A stretch of DNA of 64,000 bases, from positions 1 to 64,000 of the forward strand of contig JACWDZ010000001.1 of assembly GCA_014653815.1 (NCBI GenBank), written 5' to 3'. Below the pieces are notes generated by a model. That model was not told the origin of the DNA, made no database searches, and saw only the letters and a program-made list of their open reading frames with translations. Shown one piece after another: positions 34,087 to 42,620 of the stretch. This DNA is from Pelagibacterales bacterium SAG-MED29 (GTDB lineage: Bacteria > Pseudomonadota > Alphaproteobacteria > Pelagibacterales > Pelagibacteraceae). The position numbers were made by a program, and so were the translations under genes. Numbering within the stretch: position 1 is the first letter of the stretch; each line of letters opens with the position of its first letter.

Positions 34087-35350
34087 ATTTATCCCATTTA
34101 CCATCTTGATCGTTATCATAAGCCATTATATCTGCGGTACCGTTATCATCTTCATCTATTTCTGCTCTATCAGCATTACCATCTAGGTCATCATCAAATA
34201 GAAAGATTTCAAAGTTTTCATTTTCATTTTCGTCAAATGCTACTGCTTCAACTATACCATCCTCGTTTTGATCAATAATTGCGGCATCTATCTTTCCATT
34301 TTTGTTTTCATCTATAAACCAAACATCTGTAATACCATTTTTGTTCATATCTCTTTTTTCGGCATCAGGGTATTTTTTATCTATGCTATTTTTTTTGGCT
34401 TTTTTATTTTTTTTGGTGATCCAAGTAGGTTCTTTTTTTTTCTTTTGAATATAGTTATTTTTTTTTATTTTTTTTTCCGGTTTTTTTAGAAACTCAACCA
34501 CATCGTTCACTGATATAGCAAAATTTAAATTTTCACCTTCTTTAGTAAATGTATTTACTCCAACTAATTTTTTATTTTTATTGAATAAAGGCCCACCAGA
34601 GTTACCTGGATTTATAGGAGTTTGTGTTTGTATTACATCAGCAAAATGAAAGGAATTTTTATATTTCCACTTATAATTTGGCCTCAACTGACTTACCATG
34701 CCGCTGCTAAAACTCCAAATTAAATCATCAGGATGTCCAATAGCAAAAACTGTTTCACCAATACTGACATCGTTAAAATTTCCTAATGTAACTGGCTTAA
34801 TGTCATTTGGCAATTTCACAACCTCCAATAAAGCTAAATCTTTTTCTTTATCTATTTTAACAACTCTTGCTTCGTAGGAGTCTAAATTATCTAACATGTA
34901 TTGTTCAGCGACTAAATCTTTAGGTTTAAGCCATACCTTTACACTTTTAGAGCCTTCAACAACGTGCCAATTAGTTATTATTTTTTTTCCTTTATGATTT
35001 ATTACAAAACCTGAACCAGAAGTGCTTTTTTTTCTGTTTCCTATGAAAACAACACTTTTAGCATAATCTTTATAAATATCTTCTGATGCTCCTTTAAATT
35101 TAGTTCGAGGAGGTCTGTTTTTATTTTTACTAATTAATTTTGGTCTAATTATATTTAAGTAATCTTTATCAGTCTCAATATCTTGTTTTAATTGATTAAT
35201 TTGTTTTTTGTTAGTTAATGGCGTTTGGTATATAACTAAATTCTCTTTTCCAGCCATCTTAGAGCTAAAGATAAGACTATTAAAATTTTCTGAATAAGCT
35301 GCAGTACCGTAAGAAATTGTAATAAATAAAATTAAAAATCTTTTAATCAT
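34070..35350 (-). CDS. Secreted trypsin-like (S1C) protease with C-terminal Ca-binding-type repeats
   Basis: ITNWHVVEG, DLALLEV, NPGNSGGPLF triad; D-rich 13-aa repeats. Confidence 0.9.
   Translation of the reverse strand: MIKRFLILFITISYGTAAYSENFNSLIFSSKMAGKENLVIYQTPLTNKKQINQLKQDIETDKDYLNIIRPKLISKNKNRPPRTKFKGASEDIYKDYAKSVVFIGNRKKSTSGSGFVINHKGKKIITNWHVVEGSKSVKVWLKPKDLVAEQYMLDNLDSYEARVVKIDKEKDLALLEVVKLPNDIKPVTLGNFNDVSIGETVFAIGHPDDLIWSFSSGMVSQLRPNYKWKYKNSFHFADVIQTQTPINPGNSGGPLFNKNKKLVGVNTFTKEGENLNFAISVNDVVEFLKKPEKKIKKNNYIQKKKKEPTWITKKNKKAKKNSIDKKYPDAEKRDMNKNGITDVWFIDENKNGKIDAAIIDQNEDGIVEAVAFDENENENFEIFLFDDDLDGNADRAEIDEDDNGTADIMAYDNDQDGKWDKYEKIS
34079..34351 (-). repeat. Seven tandem 13-aa (39-bp period) DxDxDG-type repeats
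   Basis: DMNKNGITDVWFI/DENKNGKIDAAII/DQNEDGIVEAVAF/DENENENFEIFLF/DDDLDGNADRAEI/DEDDNGTADIMAY/DNDQDGKWDKYEK. Confidence 0.92.
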
Positions 35351-36846
35351 TTAAGATTATTTTTAGGGATGAATATAAAATCACCTCCAAGATGCTTCCA
35401 GGTATCGGGATGGTAGTAATAAGGTTTTTGATTATAATTTCCAGCAAATGCATTTTCTAAATTAAATGCTACTGATCTCATATTCAAAGGATTAGACTCT
35501 TTTTCAAAAATATTTAGCATATTTATAAATGATAGAGCAAAAATAGAATTTTTTGAGTTTGGAGCAGTATCACTTACTTGACCTAGACTTCCAGAAGACA
35601 AAACACTTCTTGATCGCAAGTCTAAATAATCTTGTAGTTTCGTATTTAAAATTTTGCGATCTTCATTATTTTCCATATCAAGTATATTAACCCCTTTAAA
35701 TTTTCCACCTACATAACACGAGTCAACCATCAGCGCTAAATGATGAGCCTTAATCTCAGTAAGAAATATATTTAGCTCATTTATATTAATCCAGTCACCA
35801 TTACCCCATTCTAAACTACCATCTTTTGGTATCCAATAAGCTTGTTCTGCTTTAACCATTCCGTGACCAGAGTAATAAATTAAAACAAAATCATTAGTTG
35901 TTGTAAGCTTTGATAGATCTTGAAAAGCTTTAAAAATCTCTCTCTTAGTTCCATCCCTAACCATCATAATTTTTTCGAATTTATAACTTTTATCTAGAAC
36001 TGCTTTAATAGCAGTTATATCGTTAATTGGAGAAACAAGATCATCCCAGCCATTGTCATTGTAATTTGAATTTCCTATTAGCAATGCATAATATTTACCT
36101 TTTGGATTTAAAGTAATTCTTTTCTTAGGTGTAGATGGCAAACTTCTAACAATTGATTCTTCTACTTCTTTATTTTTGTTATAGAGCTTGGCTATCTCAG
36201 TTTTGTTAACATTAAAATCAAAATTTAATCTTTCTTTACCATCACTTGTCTTGGCTTGGCCCCAACCAGAATTCTTTGTCTGAGATGTTTTACCTGCAAA
36301 CTTTAAACCATTAGAACATTTTCCAAAAACTCTTGAAGTTAACTCACCTTGGTCGACTATTAAAACGGTAGACCCAATCTGACAAGTAGTTTTTCCATCA
36401 TTGAAAAAACCTACTCCTTTACTGGTTTCATAAAATCCATCTATTAGCTTTGAGTTTTCGTCTGGAAAAACATAACCATAGAAGAATAGGTTTTTAACTT
36501 CATTAGAACCACTAAAATATATAGCTCCTTTAGGCAAATCATTAATGCTACTTATATATTTTGTCTTAGTTTTTTTGGTAATCCAAGATTTAACTGTATT
36601 TGTAATTTTCTTTTCTTCTTTTTTATATTCTTCTTTGTTTTCTTTAACTTCTTTTTTTTTCTTCTTTAACTTAACTTTATCTTTTAATTTTTTAAGTTTA
36701 ATCCACTCAGATTTTTCTTTTTTTTCTTTTTTTATTGTTTCTTTAGATTTATCACTTTTTTTAGTGATCCAATTAGCTTCTGCAGATGAAATTAGAAAAA
36801 TACCTACAAAAAATAGTATGCTAATTTTTTTAGCTAATTTAAACAT
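35347..36846 (-). CDS. Secreted caspase-like (peptidase C14) protein
   Basis: Signal peptide; YYALLIGNSNY; LIYYSGHGMVK (His); LALMVDSCYVGG (Cys). Confidence 0.9.
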   Translation of the reverse strand: MFKLAKKISILFFVGIFLISSAEANWITKKSDKSKETIKKEKKEKSEWIKLKKLKDKVKLKKKKKEVKENKEEYKKEEKKITNTVKSWITKKTKTKYISSINDLPKGAIYFSGSNEVKNLFFYGYVFPDENSKLIDGFYETSKGVGFFNDGKTTCQIGSTVLIVDQGELTSRVFGKCSNGLKFAGKTSQTKNSGWGQAKTSDGKERLNFDFNVNKTEIAKLYNKNKEVEESIVRSLPSTPKKRITLNPKGKYYALLIGNSNYNDNGWDDLVSPINDITAIKAVLDKSYKFEKIMMVRDGTKREIFKAFQDLSKLTTTNDFVLIYYSGHGMVKAEQAYWIPKDGSLEWGNGDWININELNIFLTEIKAHHLALMVDSCYVGGKFKGVNILDMENNEDRKILNTKLQDYLDLRSRSVLSSGSLGQVSDTAPNSKNSIFALSFINMLNIFEKESNPLNMRSVAFNLENAFAGNYNQKPYYYHPDTWKHLGGDFIFIPKNNLK

Positions 36847-36888
36847 CCTAATATATTAAATAATATTAATTAAATTTCTATTCTTTTT

Positions 36889-37089
36889 TTATCTTCTTTT
36901 TGGCAATCTACCGCCACTTTTAATACAATCTTCGATTGTTGTGAACTTTTTGAAATTTTTTGTTTGATCATAATATTGTGAACCAGCTTTGTGACAAATA
37001 CCTGTTTTTGACTTTTTTACAGGAGGGTCGAGTTGATCACATGAAATAATAAAGATTATTGATAAAAAAAATATAACTAGCTTTTTCAT
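36889..37089 (-). CDS. Small lipoprotein
   Basis: Lipobox IFIISC. Confidence 0.6.
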   Translation of the reverse strand: MKKLVIFFLSIIFIISCDQLDPPVKKSKTGICHKAGSQYYDQTKNFKKFTTIEDCIKSGGRLPKRR

Positions 37090-37095
37090 CTTAAA

Positions 37096-37329
37096 TTAAG
37101 GTTTATTACATTCTGAACCATGCACACCATAGGCGCTGATCTCTTGAGAACAAATATAAATAGTTTTATACTTTTTGAGAGTGAAAATTTTTACTGCAGC
37201 TCTTTCAAATTTAACAATCTCAGTTTTAACAATTTTAAAATTTTGCTTTAATAAATCATTCATTTTTGAAGCATATAATGGACTAGACCATATGCTAAAA
37301 GTTAATAATAAAACAAATATTTTTTTCAT
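37096..37329 (-). CDS. Small secreted hypothetical protein
   Basis: Signal peptide, 77 aa. Confidence 0.6.
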   Translation of the reverse strand: MKKIFVLLLTFSIWSSPLYASKMNDLLKQNFKIVKTEIVKFERAAVKIFTLKKYKTIYICSQEISAYGVHGSECNKP

Positions 37330-37350
37330 AACTTAAATATAGAGAATTTT

Positions 37351-37439
37351 AAAAAAATTTCTTGTCCAAATATCTTCTAGATTTTGGACTAAAAAATTTT
37401 TGTCTCATTTCTAATCAAAACTTGGACAAGAATTTTTTT
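37351..37439. repeat. Long-loop inverted repeat with a third partial copy
   Basis: aaaaaaatttcttgtccaa (37351-37369) / ttggacaagaattttttt (37422-37439); ttttggac at 37382-37389. Confidence 0.85.
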
Positions 37440-37488
37440 AAATAACAACTATATCTAAATCATGAAAACAAAAACAAAGGAGACAAAA

Positions 37489-37701
37489 ATGAGAAAAGTA
37501 AAAGTACAAGAAGATACGAATAGTACTTCAGTATTGCAAATACTAGGATTTTTACTAGTTGCTTTTGCAATTGCAGATTTTGCACTGTCATGGGCTGGAG
37601 TAAATCTAACAAGCTTTATGGGCGCAGCATCAAGATTTTCCCCAATGATCTTTGGATTTCTTGGCGCAACATTAATGAGTGTTGGAAAGGATGGTGACTA
37701 A
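37489..37701 (+). CDS. Small two-TM membrane protein
   Basis: Good SD (aaggagac) upstream of ATG at 37489. Confidence 0.65.
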   Translation: MRKVKVQEDTNSTSVLQILGFLLVAFAIADFALSWAGVNLTSFMGAASRFSPMIFGFLGATLMSVGKDGD

Positions 37702-37710
37702 ATATTTTAC

Positions 37711-37737
37711 TCTCCCCTTTGAAATAAAAAGGGGAGA
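37711..37737 (+). other. Strong intercistronic hairpin
   Basis: tctccccttt / aaaggggaga, 7-nt loop, no U-run. Confidence 0.85.
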
Positions 37738-37747
37738 TAAATTCAAA

Positions 37748-37972
37748 ATGAAATCATTTATACACTCAACTATTAGACTTGTAATTTCTTTAGGTAAATT
37801 TGGAATCTTGTTTTATACAATTTCTTTAGCAAGCATTGCATTAAATTCATCAGATAATTTCAGATATCTTAAAAACGGTTCACCACTATTAAAGTTAAGC
37901 GCTGTTTATATCCAAGGCGAAATTAACTCTAATATTAAAAGAAAACAGAGGCAAGTTTTACTTGAAGTATAG
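37748..37972 (+). CDS. Small hypothetical membrane protein
   Basis: 75-aa ORF with one hydrophobic segment. Confidence 0.5.
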   Translation: MKSFIHSTIRLVISLGKFGILFYTISLASIALNSSDNFRYLKNGSPLLKLSAVYIQGEINSNIKRKQRQVLLEV

Positions 37973-37980
37973 GAAACAAT

Positions 37981-39492
37981 ATGAAAGAATTTTTATATAA
38001 TATTTTAAAATCTATAAGGTTATTTTTTAAAGGAAATGATATGAGCTATGATTTTACGAACGTTAAAGTTAAACAAATAGAAGAAAAAATTAATCTTAAA
38101 GAAACAGCAACCAATGACGGGAAAAATAATTTACCAAGAGCCTCATCTGAAACTTTTTCAAATTGTGAAAATGAAGCGATAGTTTCCGCAGATGAGTTCA
38201 GAAACAGTCAAGTTTCAAAAGCTGTAGATTATTTAAATTCTATCAAAGGTAAGATTATCGATAGTACTGCAAAATTAGGACAAAAACATTTCTATATTGA
38301 TGAGTTTAAAAATAGAATCGATCAAACTTTAACAGCTGCTGAAAGCAAATTATCAAATTTAAAGAGCGCTTACACAACACAAAACAATGAAGTTCGTAAT
38401 TTTAAATTAGAAAATAAATTAAATAGAGAGCCTAAATCACCATCTACGTTTAATATAATAATAGCTATGTCTATAATTGCTATATTATTTTACATAGAAC
38501 TTAAAGTGAATGGAAATTTACTTGCACCAGCTATGGCTAGTGGCCAAAAAGAAGGAATGGCTATAGCAGCTGCAGTAGCAGGATTAAATGTATTTGTTTC
38601 ATTCGCTGTAGGCTTTTATGCGCTAAAAAACTTTCATCATGTTCAATCAATTAGAAAAAATATTTCTAAATTTGGTTTAAGTATTTATTTATTATTTATC
38701 TTTTATTTAAATTGGTCTTTAGGAGCTTATAGAGCAATACACGAAACAACTGGTGAAAATCTTATTGATGCCATTATGGGAAATAGCAACTCCCCAAGCG
38801 AAGCAATTGTTGGAAGTCCAGCATTGCCCTGGACTGTTGACTTAACATTTACTTCTTTAATACTAGTTTTTGTTGGAATTGGATTTGCTCTTGCATCCCT
38901 TATTGATGGTTATCTTTTTAATGATCCTTATCCTGGATATGGATCTGTTGGTAAAGATAGAAATGATAATCAAAAAGAAATTAATAGAATGAGAGAACAT
39001 TTATCTTCTGAAGTTACTACTTTATTTAAAAATGAAATTCGAAAAACTGGAGAAAATAGAGATGCTATAATTAATAATACTTTAAGAAAAAATTGGGTTT
39101 CAAGCATAACATCTTTAGAAAATACTTTTGAGGGTTACAGAAGATTTTCAGAACAATTAAGTTTTGCCTTAGATCATACAATAGGTGAGTATAGAACGAT
39201 CAATAGTATGTATAGAACAGAATCAGAGCCTAAATACTGGAAAGATGAAAAGGGAAAAGTTAAAACAAAATACTATGAATTAAGAGAAGAAAAAAGAGAT
39301 CCTAACGCAGTATTTAAAGATTTTGCAGTTCTCTATCTTAATAAAGATCAAATAGAAAAAAAGATCGAACACTATCAAAACTCAATTCAAAATGAATCAA
39401 ATGATTTCATTAATAAACTCAATTTATATAACGATGAAATTAATAAAAGAATTGAAGCTATACGGACTAAATATGATATTTCGACAATTTAA
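37981..39492 (+). CDS. Membrane protein with coiled-coil flanks
   Basis: About 4 TM in the centre, K/E-rich helical termini. Confidence 0.75.
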   Translation: MKEFLYNILKSIRLFFKGNDMSYDFTNVKVKQIEEKINLKETATNDGKNNLPRASSETFSNCENEAIVSADEFRNSQVSKAVDYLNSIKGKIIDSTAKLGQKHFYIDEFKNRIDQTLTAAESKLSNLKSAYTTQNNEVRNFKLENKLNREPKSPSTFNIIIAMSIIAILFYIELKVNGNLLAPAMASGQKEGMAIAAAVAGLNVFVSFAVGFYALKNFHHVQSIRKNISKFGLSIYLLFIFYLNWSLGAYRAIHETTGENLIDAIMGNSNSPSEAIVGSPALPWTVDLTFTSLILVFVGIGFALASLIDGYLFNDPYPGYGSVGKDRNDNQKEINRMREHLSSEVTTLFKNEIRKTGENRDAIINNTLRKNWVSSITSLENTFEGYRRFSEQLSFALDHTIGEYRTINSMYRTESEPKYWKDEKGKVKTKYYELREEKRDPNAVFKDFAVLYLNKDQIEKKIEHYQNSIQNESNDFINKLNLYNDEINKRIEAIRTKYDISTI

Positions 39493-40393
39493 TTTATTAA
39501 TAGCTTTTTTAGTATCATTTTTTTTAGTCTCAAATTTAGCTTACGCTAAAAAGTTTCCAGCAGGATACCCTGAATGTTGGCAAGACACTAAAAATCCAAT
39601 TATATTAGATCCTAAAAATTCAAATCAATTTTGCCCTTTAAATTCTAAAGTAGGCCATAAGTTTTTTTTAGTAGATTTTACGTCTCCTTTACAACAGCCT
39701 CAAATTGACTGGATAGCAGGTAGAATATTTGGAAATGCTTTAACTAAAGAAACGCCTCCGTATTACAAGATTTCTTATATGAAAATTGATAATACGGCTC
39801 CACAATCACAAGTAATTAGTTATTCTAAATGCAGGTTTAAAACAGGGAATAAATCTAAATTTAAAGGTGAAAAAACTAATACTGGTTGTGAAGGAGAAAA
39901 ACAAATAGCAAAAGTTTATAAAGCTTGGTCAGAATTAACTTCTAAGTTTGAAGGAGAGTTTTTACATCTTAATCACCAAGAAGGTAAAAGAAGTTTAATA
40001 TTTGAATATTTGTTTCATGTTTTAAGAGAGTCAAAAACTGATTTTACCTCAGATTATCCCAAGAGAGAATTAGTAATTGTTTCTGATTTAATGCAACATT
40101 CTAAGAGATTCTCGTTTTATAATCATTGTAAAACTAATCTAACAATTATTAAACCTGATAAGTGTAAATCTTTTGCAAGTCTGATTAAAAATAAGAAAAT
40201 TAAAAATTATATAGATGATAGAAAACCAAAAAGAGAAACACTTAGCAACCTCAAAGTAACAATTTTATATATAAATCATGATTATGAAACTAGAGATGGT
40301 TTATCTAGTTCTCTCGTTACGTTGTGGGAAGATTTATTTAAATATATTGGTATTAAAAACTACGAAATTGTTAAACAACTTGATATACAATAA
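39473..40393 (+). CDS. Secreted VWA-like protein
   Basis: Signal peptide; FLVDFTSPL and LVIVSDLMQHS resemble VWA strands. Confidence 0.6.
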   Translation: MIFRQFNLLIAFLVSFFLVSNLAYAKKFPAGYPECWQDTKNPIILDPKNSNQFCPLNSKVGHKFFLVDFTSPLQQPQIDWIAGRIFGNALTKETPPYYKISYMKIDNTAPQSQVISYSKCRFKTGNKSKFKGEKTNTGCEGEKQIAKVYKAWSELTSKFEGEFLHLNHQEGKRSLIFEYLFHVLRESKTDFTSDYPKRELVIVSDLMQHSKRFSFYNHCKTNLTIIKPDKCKSFASLIKNKKIKNYIDDRKPKRETLSNLKVTILYINHDYETRDGLSSSLVTLWEDLFKYIGIKNYEIVKQLDIQ

Positions 40394-41238
40394 TGCTTAC
40401 AGATCCTTCATTAATTTATCTATCAACTATAATTCCTCCAATTTTATTAGGTCTTGCAATATGGAAGTCAGATAAGTTTCCTGAACCAGGAAAGTTTCTT
40501 GTAGCATCTTTTTTATTGGGTGTTTCCATTAGTTTCCCTTTGCATTTATTCATCATGATAGCAGAAGATCATATTGCTCCTTTATTAGGACTTGATCTTA
40601 ATGCAATAACTGCTTGGAACGAAGGTGCTTGGAAAGATGATAATGCAGTTTATCCAGCAGCTGAAAGAACTTTTATGAGTTTTTTTAGAGCAGCATTTTT
40701 AGAAGAGGGAATAAAGTTCGCTATACTTTTATTTTTCTGTGTAAGATTATCCGCTTTGAACGAACCAATGGATGCAATAGTTTATGGTGCCGCTATTGGA
40801 CTAGGTTATGCTGCTATGGAAAATCTTGGATATTTAAATTCTGGTGATTTAGAAACTGCATGGACATTTTCTATTGTTAAAGTTAGATATTTACCTTTAG
40901 TTATGCATCTGGGTTTTGGTGTATTAATGGGATGGTTGCTAAGCTTAAATCTTTTTGAGGAAAGAAGTCAATTTAAAAGAAGAATAATGCTTATATTGGC
41001 TTTAGCAGTGCCTGTAACCCTGCACGGCTCATATAATTATTTACGTGCATATGAAGTATTTCCTGTTTTAACTTTAATTTTAACTATAGGAATAATTTAT
41101 TTTTACAGAAGAGAACAATTGAGAAAAATTACTGAGGACATAGATAAGGCAAAAATTGAAAACATAGATGTCTTTTATTCTTATTTAGTTTCAGTTATAT
41201 TAGTTACGTTAGTAATTTTGTCAGCAATAATTACTTAA
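40393..41238 (+). CDS. PrsW-family intramembrane protease
   Basis: EEGIKFAILL, GLGYAAMENLGY, multi-TM. Confidence 0.85.
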   Translation: MLTDPSLIYLSTIIPPILLGLAIWKSDKFPEPGKFLVASFLLGVSISFPLHLFIMIAEDHIAPLLGLDLNAITAWNEGAWKDDNAVYPAAERTFMSFFRAAFLEEGIKFAILLFFCVRLSALNEPMDAIVYGAAIGLGYAAMENLGYLNSGDLETAWTFSIVKVRYLPLVMHLGFGVLMGWLLSLNLFEERSQFKRRIMLILALAVPVTLHGSYNYLRAYEVFPVLTLILTIGIIYFYRREQLRKITEDIDKAKIENIDVFYSYLVSVILVTLVILSAIIT

Positions 41239-41253
41239 AAGAAAGGAGAAAGT

Positions 41254-41463
41254 ATGGAATGGTTAATTATAATCATAGTAGCAGGGGCTTTTTACTATGG
41301 GATTTATAGATTAGCGTTATCAAAAAATAGAAATCCATGGAATTGGATTTTACCTGCTCTTTTGATTTCACCATTAATTATAATTATTATATTAGCTTGC
41401 TGTAGTTCTTTGCCTAAAAAAAAATCTACTACAAGAAGAAAAAAAAATAAAAGAAGAGGGTAA
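41254..41463 (+). CDS. Small membrane protein with basic C-terminus
   Basis: SD gaaaggag; two TM; KKKSTTRRKKNKRRG tail. Confidence 0.55.
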   Translation: MEWLIIIIVAGAFYYGIYRLALSKNRNPWNWILPALLISPLIIIIILACCSSLPKKKSTTRRKKNKRRG

Positions 41464-41464
41464 A

Positions 41465-42046
41465 TTGAAAAGAATTATTACTGCATTTTTAATTCTTTTT
41501 GCAATCAATACTTCGAGTGTATACTCCGAAGATTATCATTCTTTTCTTAAAAAAAAAGCTGATCAAGGTGATGCCAGATCACAAAATGATCTGGGACATA
41601 TGTATCTAGATGGTTTTCCTGGTTACAATATTCCAAAAGATCATGAGAAAGCAGTTGAATATCTCATTAAAGCAGCAGAACAAAATCAAGTAAACGCAAT
41701 GACTAGCGTTGGATGGTTTTTATTTACAGGAGAGTATGGCGCACCTAAAGATTATGAAGAGGCAATAGCCTGGAATAAAAAAGCATCTGATTTAGGTTGT
41801 TCTATAGCAAGTTATAATATGGGTCTCTTTTATTACGGAGGATTGGCCGATTTAGATCAAGATTTAAATGAAGCAAAAAGATTTTGGCTTTTAAGTGCGT
41901 CTCAAAATATTGATAATAATAATACATGCAACGCAGATGCAGATGAGCTATTAATAGAAATCAATCAATATAATAAAAATCCCTCAAAAGAAATGCAGAA
42001 ACTTAGAGATTTTTATATAACTCTTTTGAAATCAAAGCCAATTTAA
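41465..42046 (+). CDS. Secreted Sel1-repeat protein
   Basis: DARSQNDLGHMYLDG..., NAMTSVGWFLFTG..., ASYNMGLFYYGG. Confidence 0.85.
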   Translation: MKRIITAFLILFAINTSSVYSEDYHSFLKKKADQGDARSQNDLGHMYLDGFPGYNIPKDHEKAVEYLIKAAEQNQVNAMTSVGWFLFTGEYGAPKDYEEAIAWNKKASDLGCSIASYNMGLFYYGGLADLDQDLNEAKRFWLLSASQNIDNNNTCNADADELLIEINQYNKNPSKEMQKLRDFYITLLKSKPI

Positions 42047-42047
42047 A

Positions 42048-42620
42048 GTGAAGAAAATTTTTATAATCATAATTTTTTTTAGTTTGTGCTTCATAAGCCC
42101 ATCCCAAGCGGATGATATTAGAGACTTCGAGATAGAAGGGATAAGCATTGGGGATAGTTTGTTGGAATTTGTGACTTTAGCAGAAATAGATAAATTTCCC
42201 GGAAAAGAGGAGAGAGAATATAAACGAACATTAATTCAAAAAAATTTAGAAATTTATGACAGTTTACTCGTAACTTATAAAAAAAATGATAATAAATATA
42301 TAATTGAAGGTTTAACAGCTAACATTAGAATTAATTCAGGAATTAACAATTGTTATAAAAAGATGAGCTCTATTGAAAAAGAAATTTCATCTTTATTTTC
42401 AAATCTTATCCGAAAAAATTGGGGAATATTAGAGCTTGATATACCTTATCAAACATACAATCCAATTACATATGATTTTGAAAATAAAGATAGAATTCAA
42501 ATAGCATGTTGGGATTTAAGAATTAGTAAAGATAAAGATAATGATAGCGACTTGTTTAAATTTTCGTTAATGAGTTCAGACTATATGAATGCAATAAAAC
42601 TAGAAGCAGTTGAGAAATGA
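42048..42620 (+). CDS. Secreted family protein P4 (ADDIRDFEIEGISIGDSLL), GTG start
   Basis: Signal peptide plus family motif. Confidence 0.7.
   Translation: MKKIFIIIIFFSLCFISPSQADDIRDFEIEGISIGDSLLEFVTLAEIDKFPGKEEREYKRTLIQKNLEIYDSLLVTYKKNDNKYIIEGLTANIRINSGINNCYKKMSSIEKEISSLFSNLIRKNWGILELDIPYQTYNPITYDFENKDRIQIACWDLRISKDKDNDSDLFKFSLMSSDYMNAIKLEAVEK

Noticed and set aside
34079-34351. 39-bp period repeat as a possible CRISPR-like or minisatellite array
   Set aside because: Repeats are conserved at protein level in frame, not as identical DNA with spacers; there are no cas genes.
34268-34489. Plus-strand hydrophobic ORF
   Set aside because: Antisense of the Asp/Lys-rich repeats and linker of the trypsin-like protein.
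36545-36859. Plus-strand F/S/L-rich ORF that could be read as a membrane protein
   Set aside because: It is the antisense of the Lys/Glu-rich linker of the caspase-like protein.
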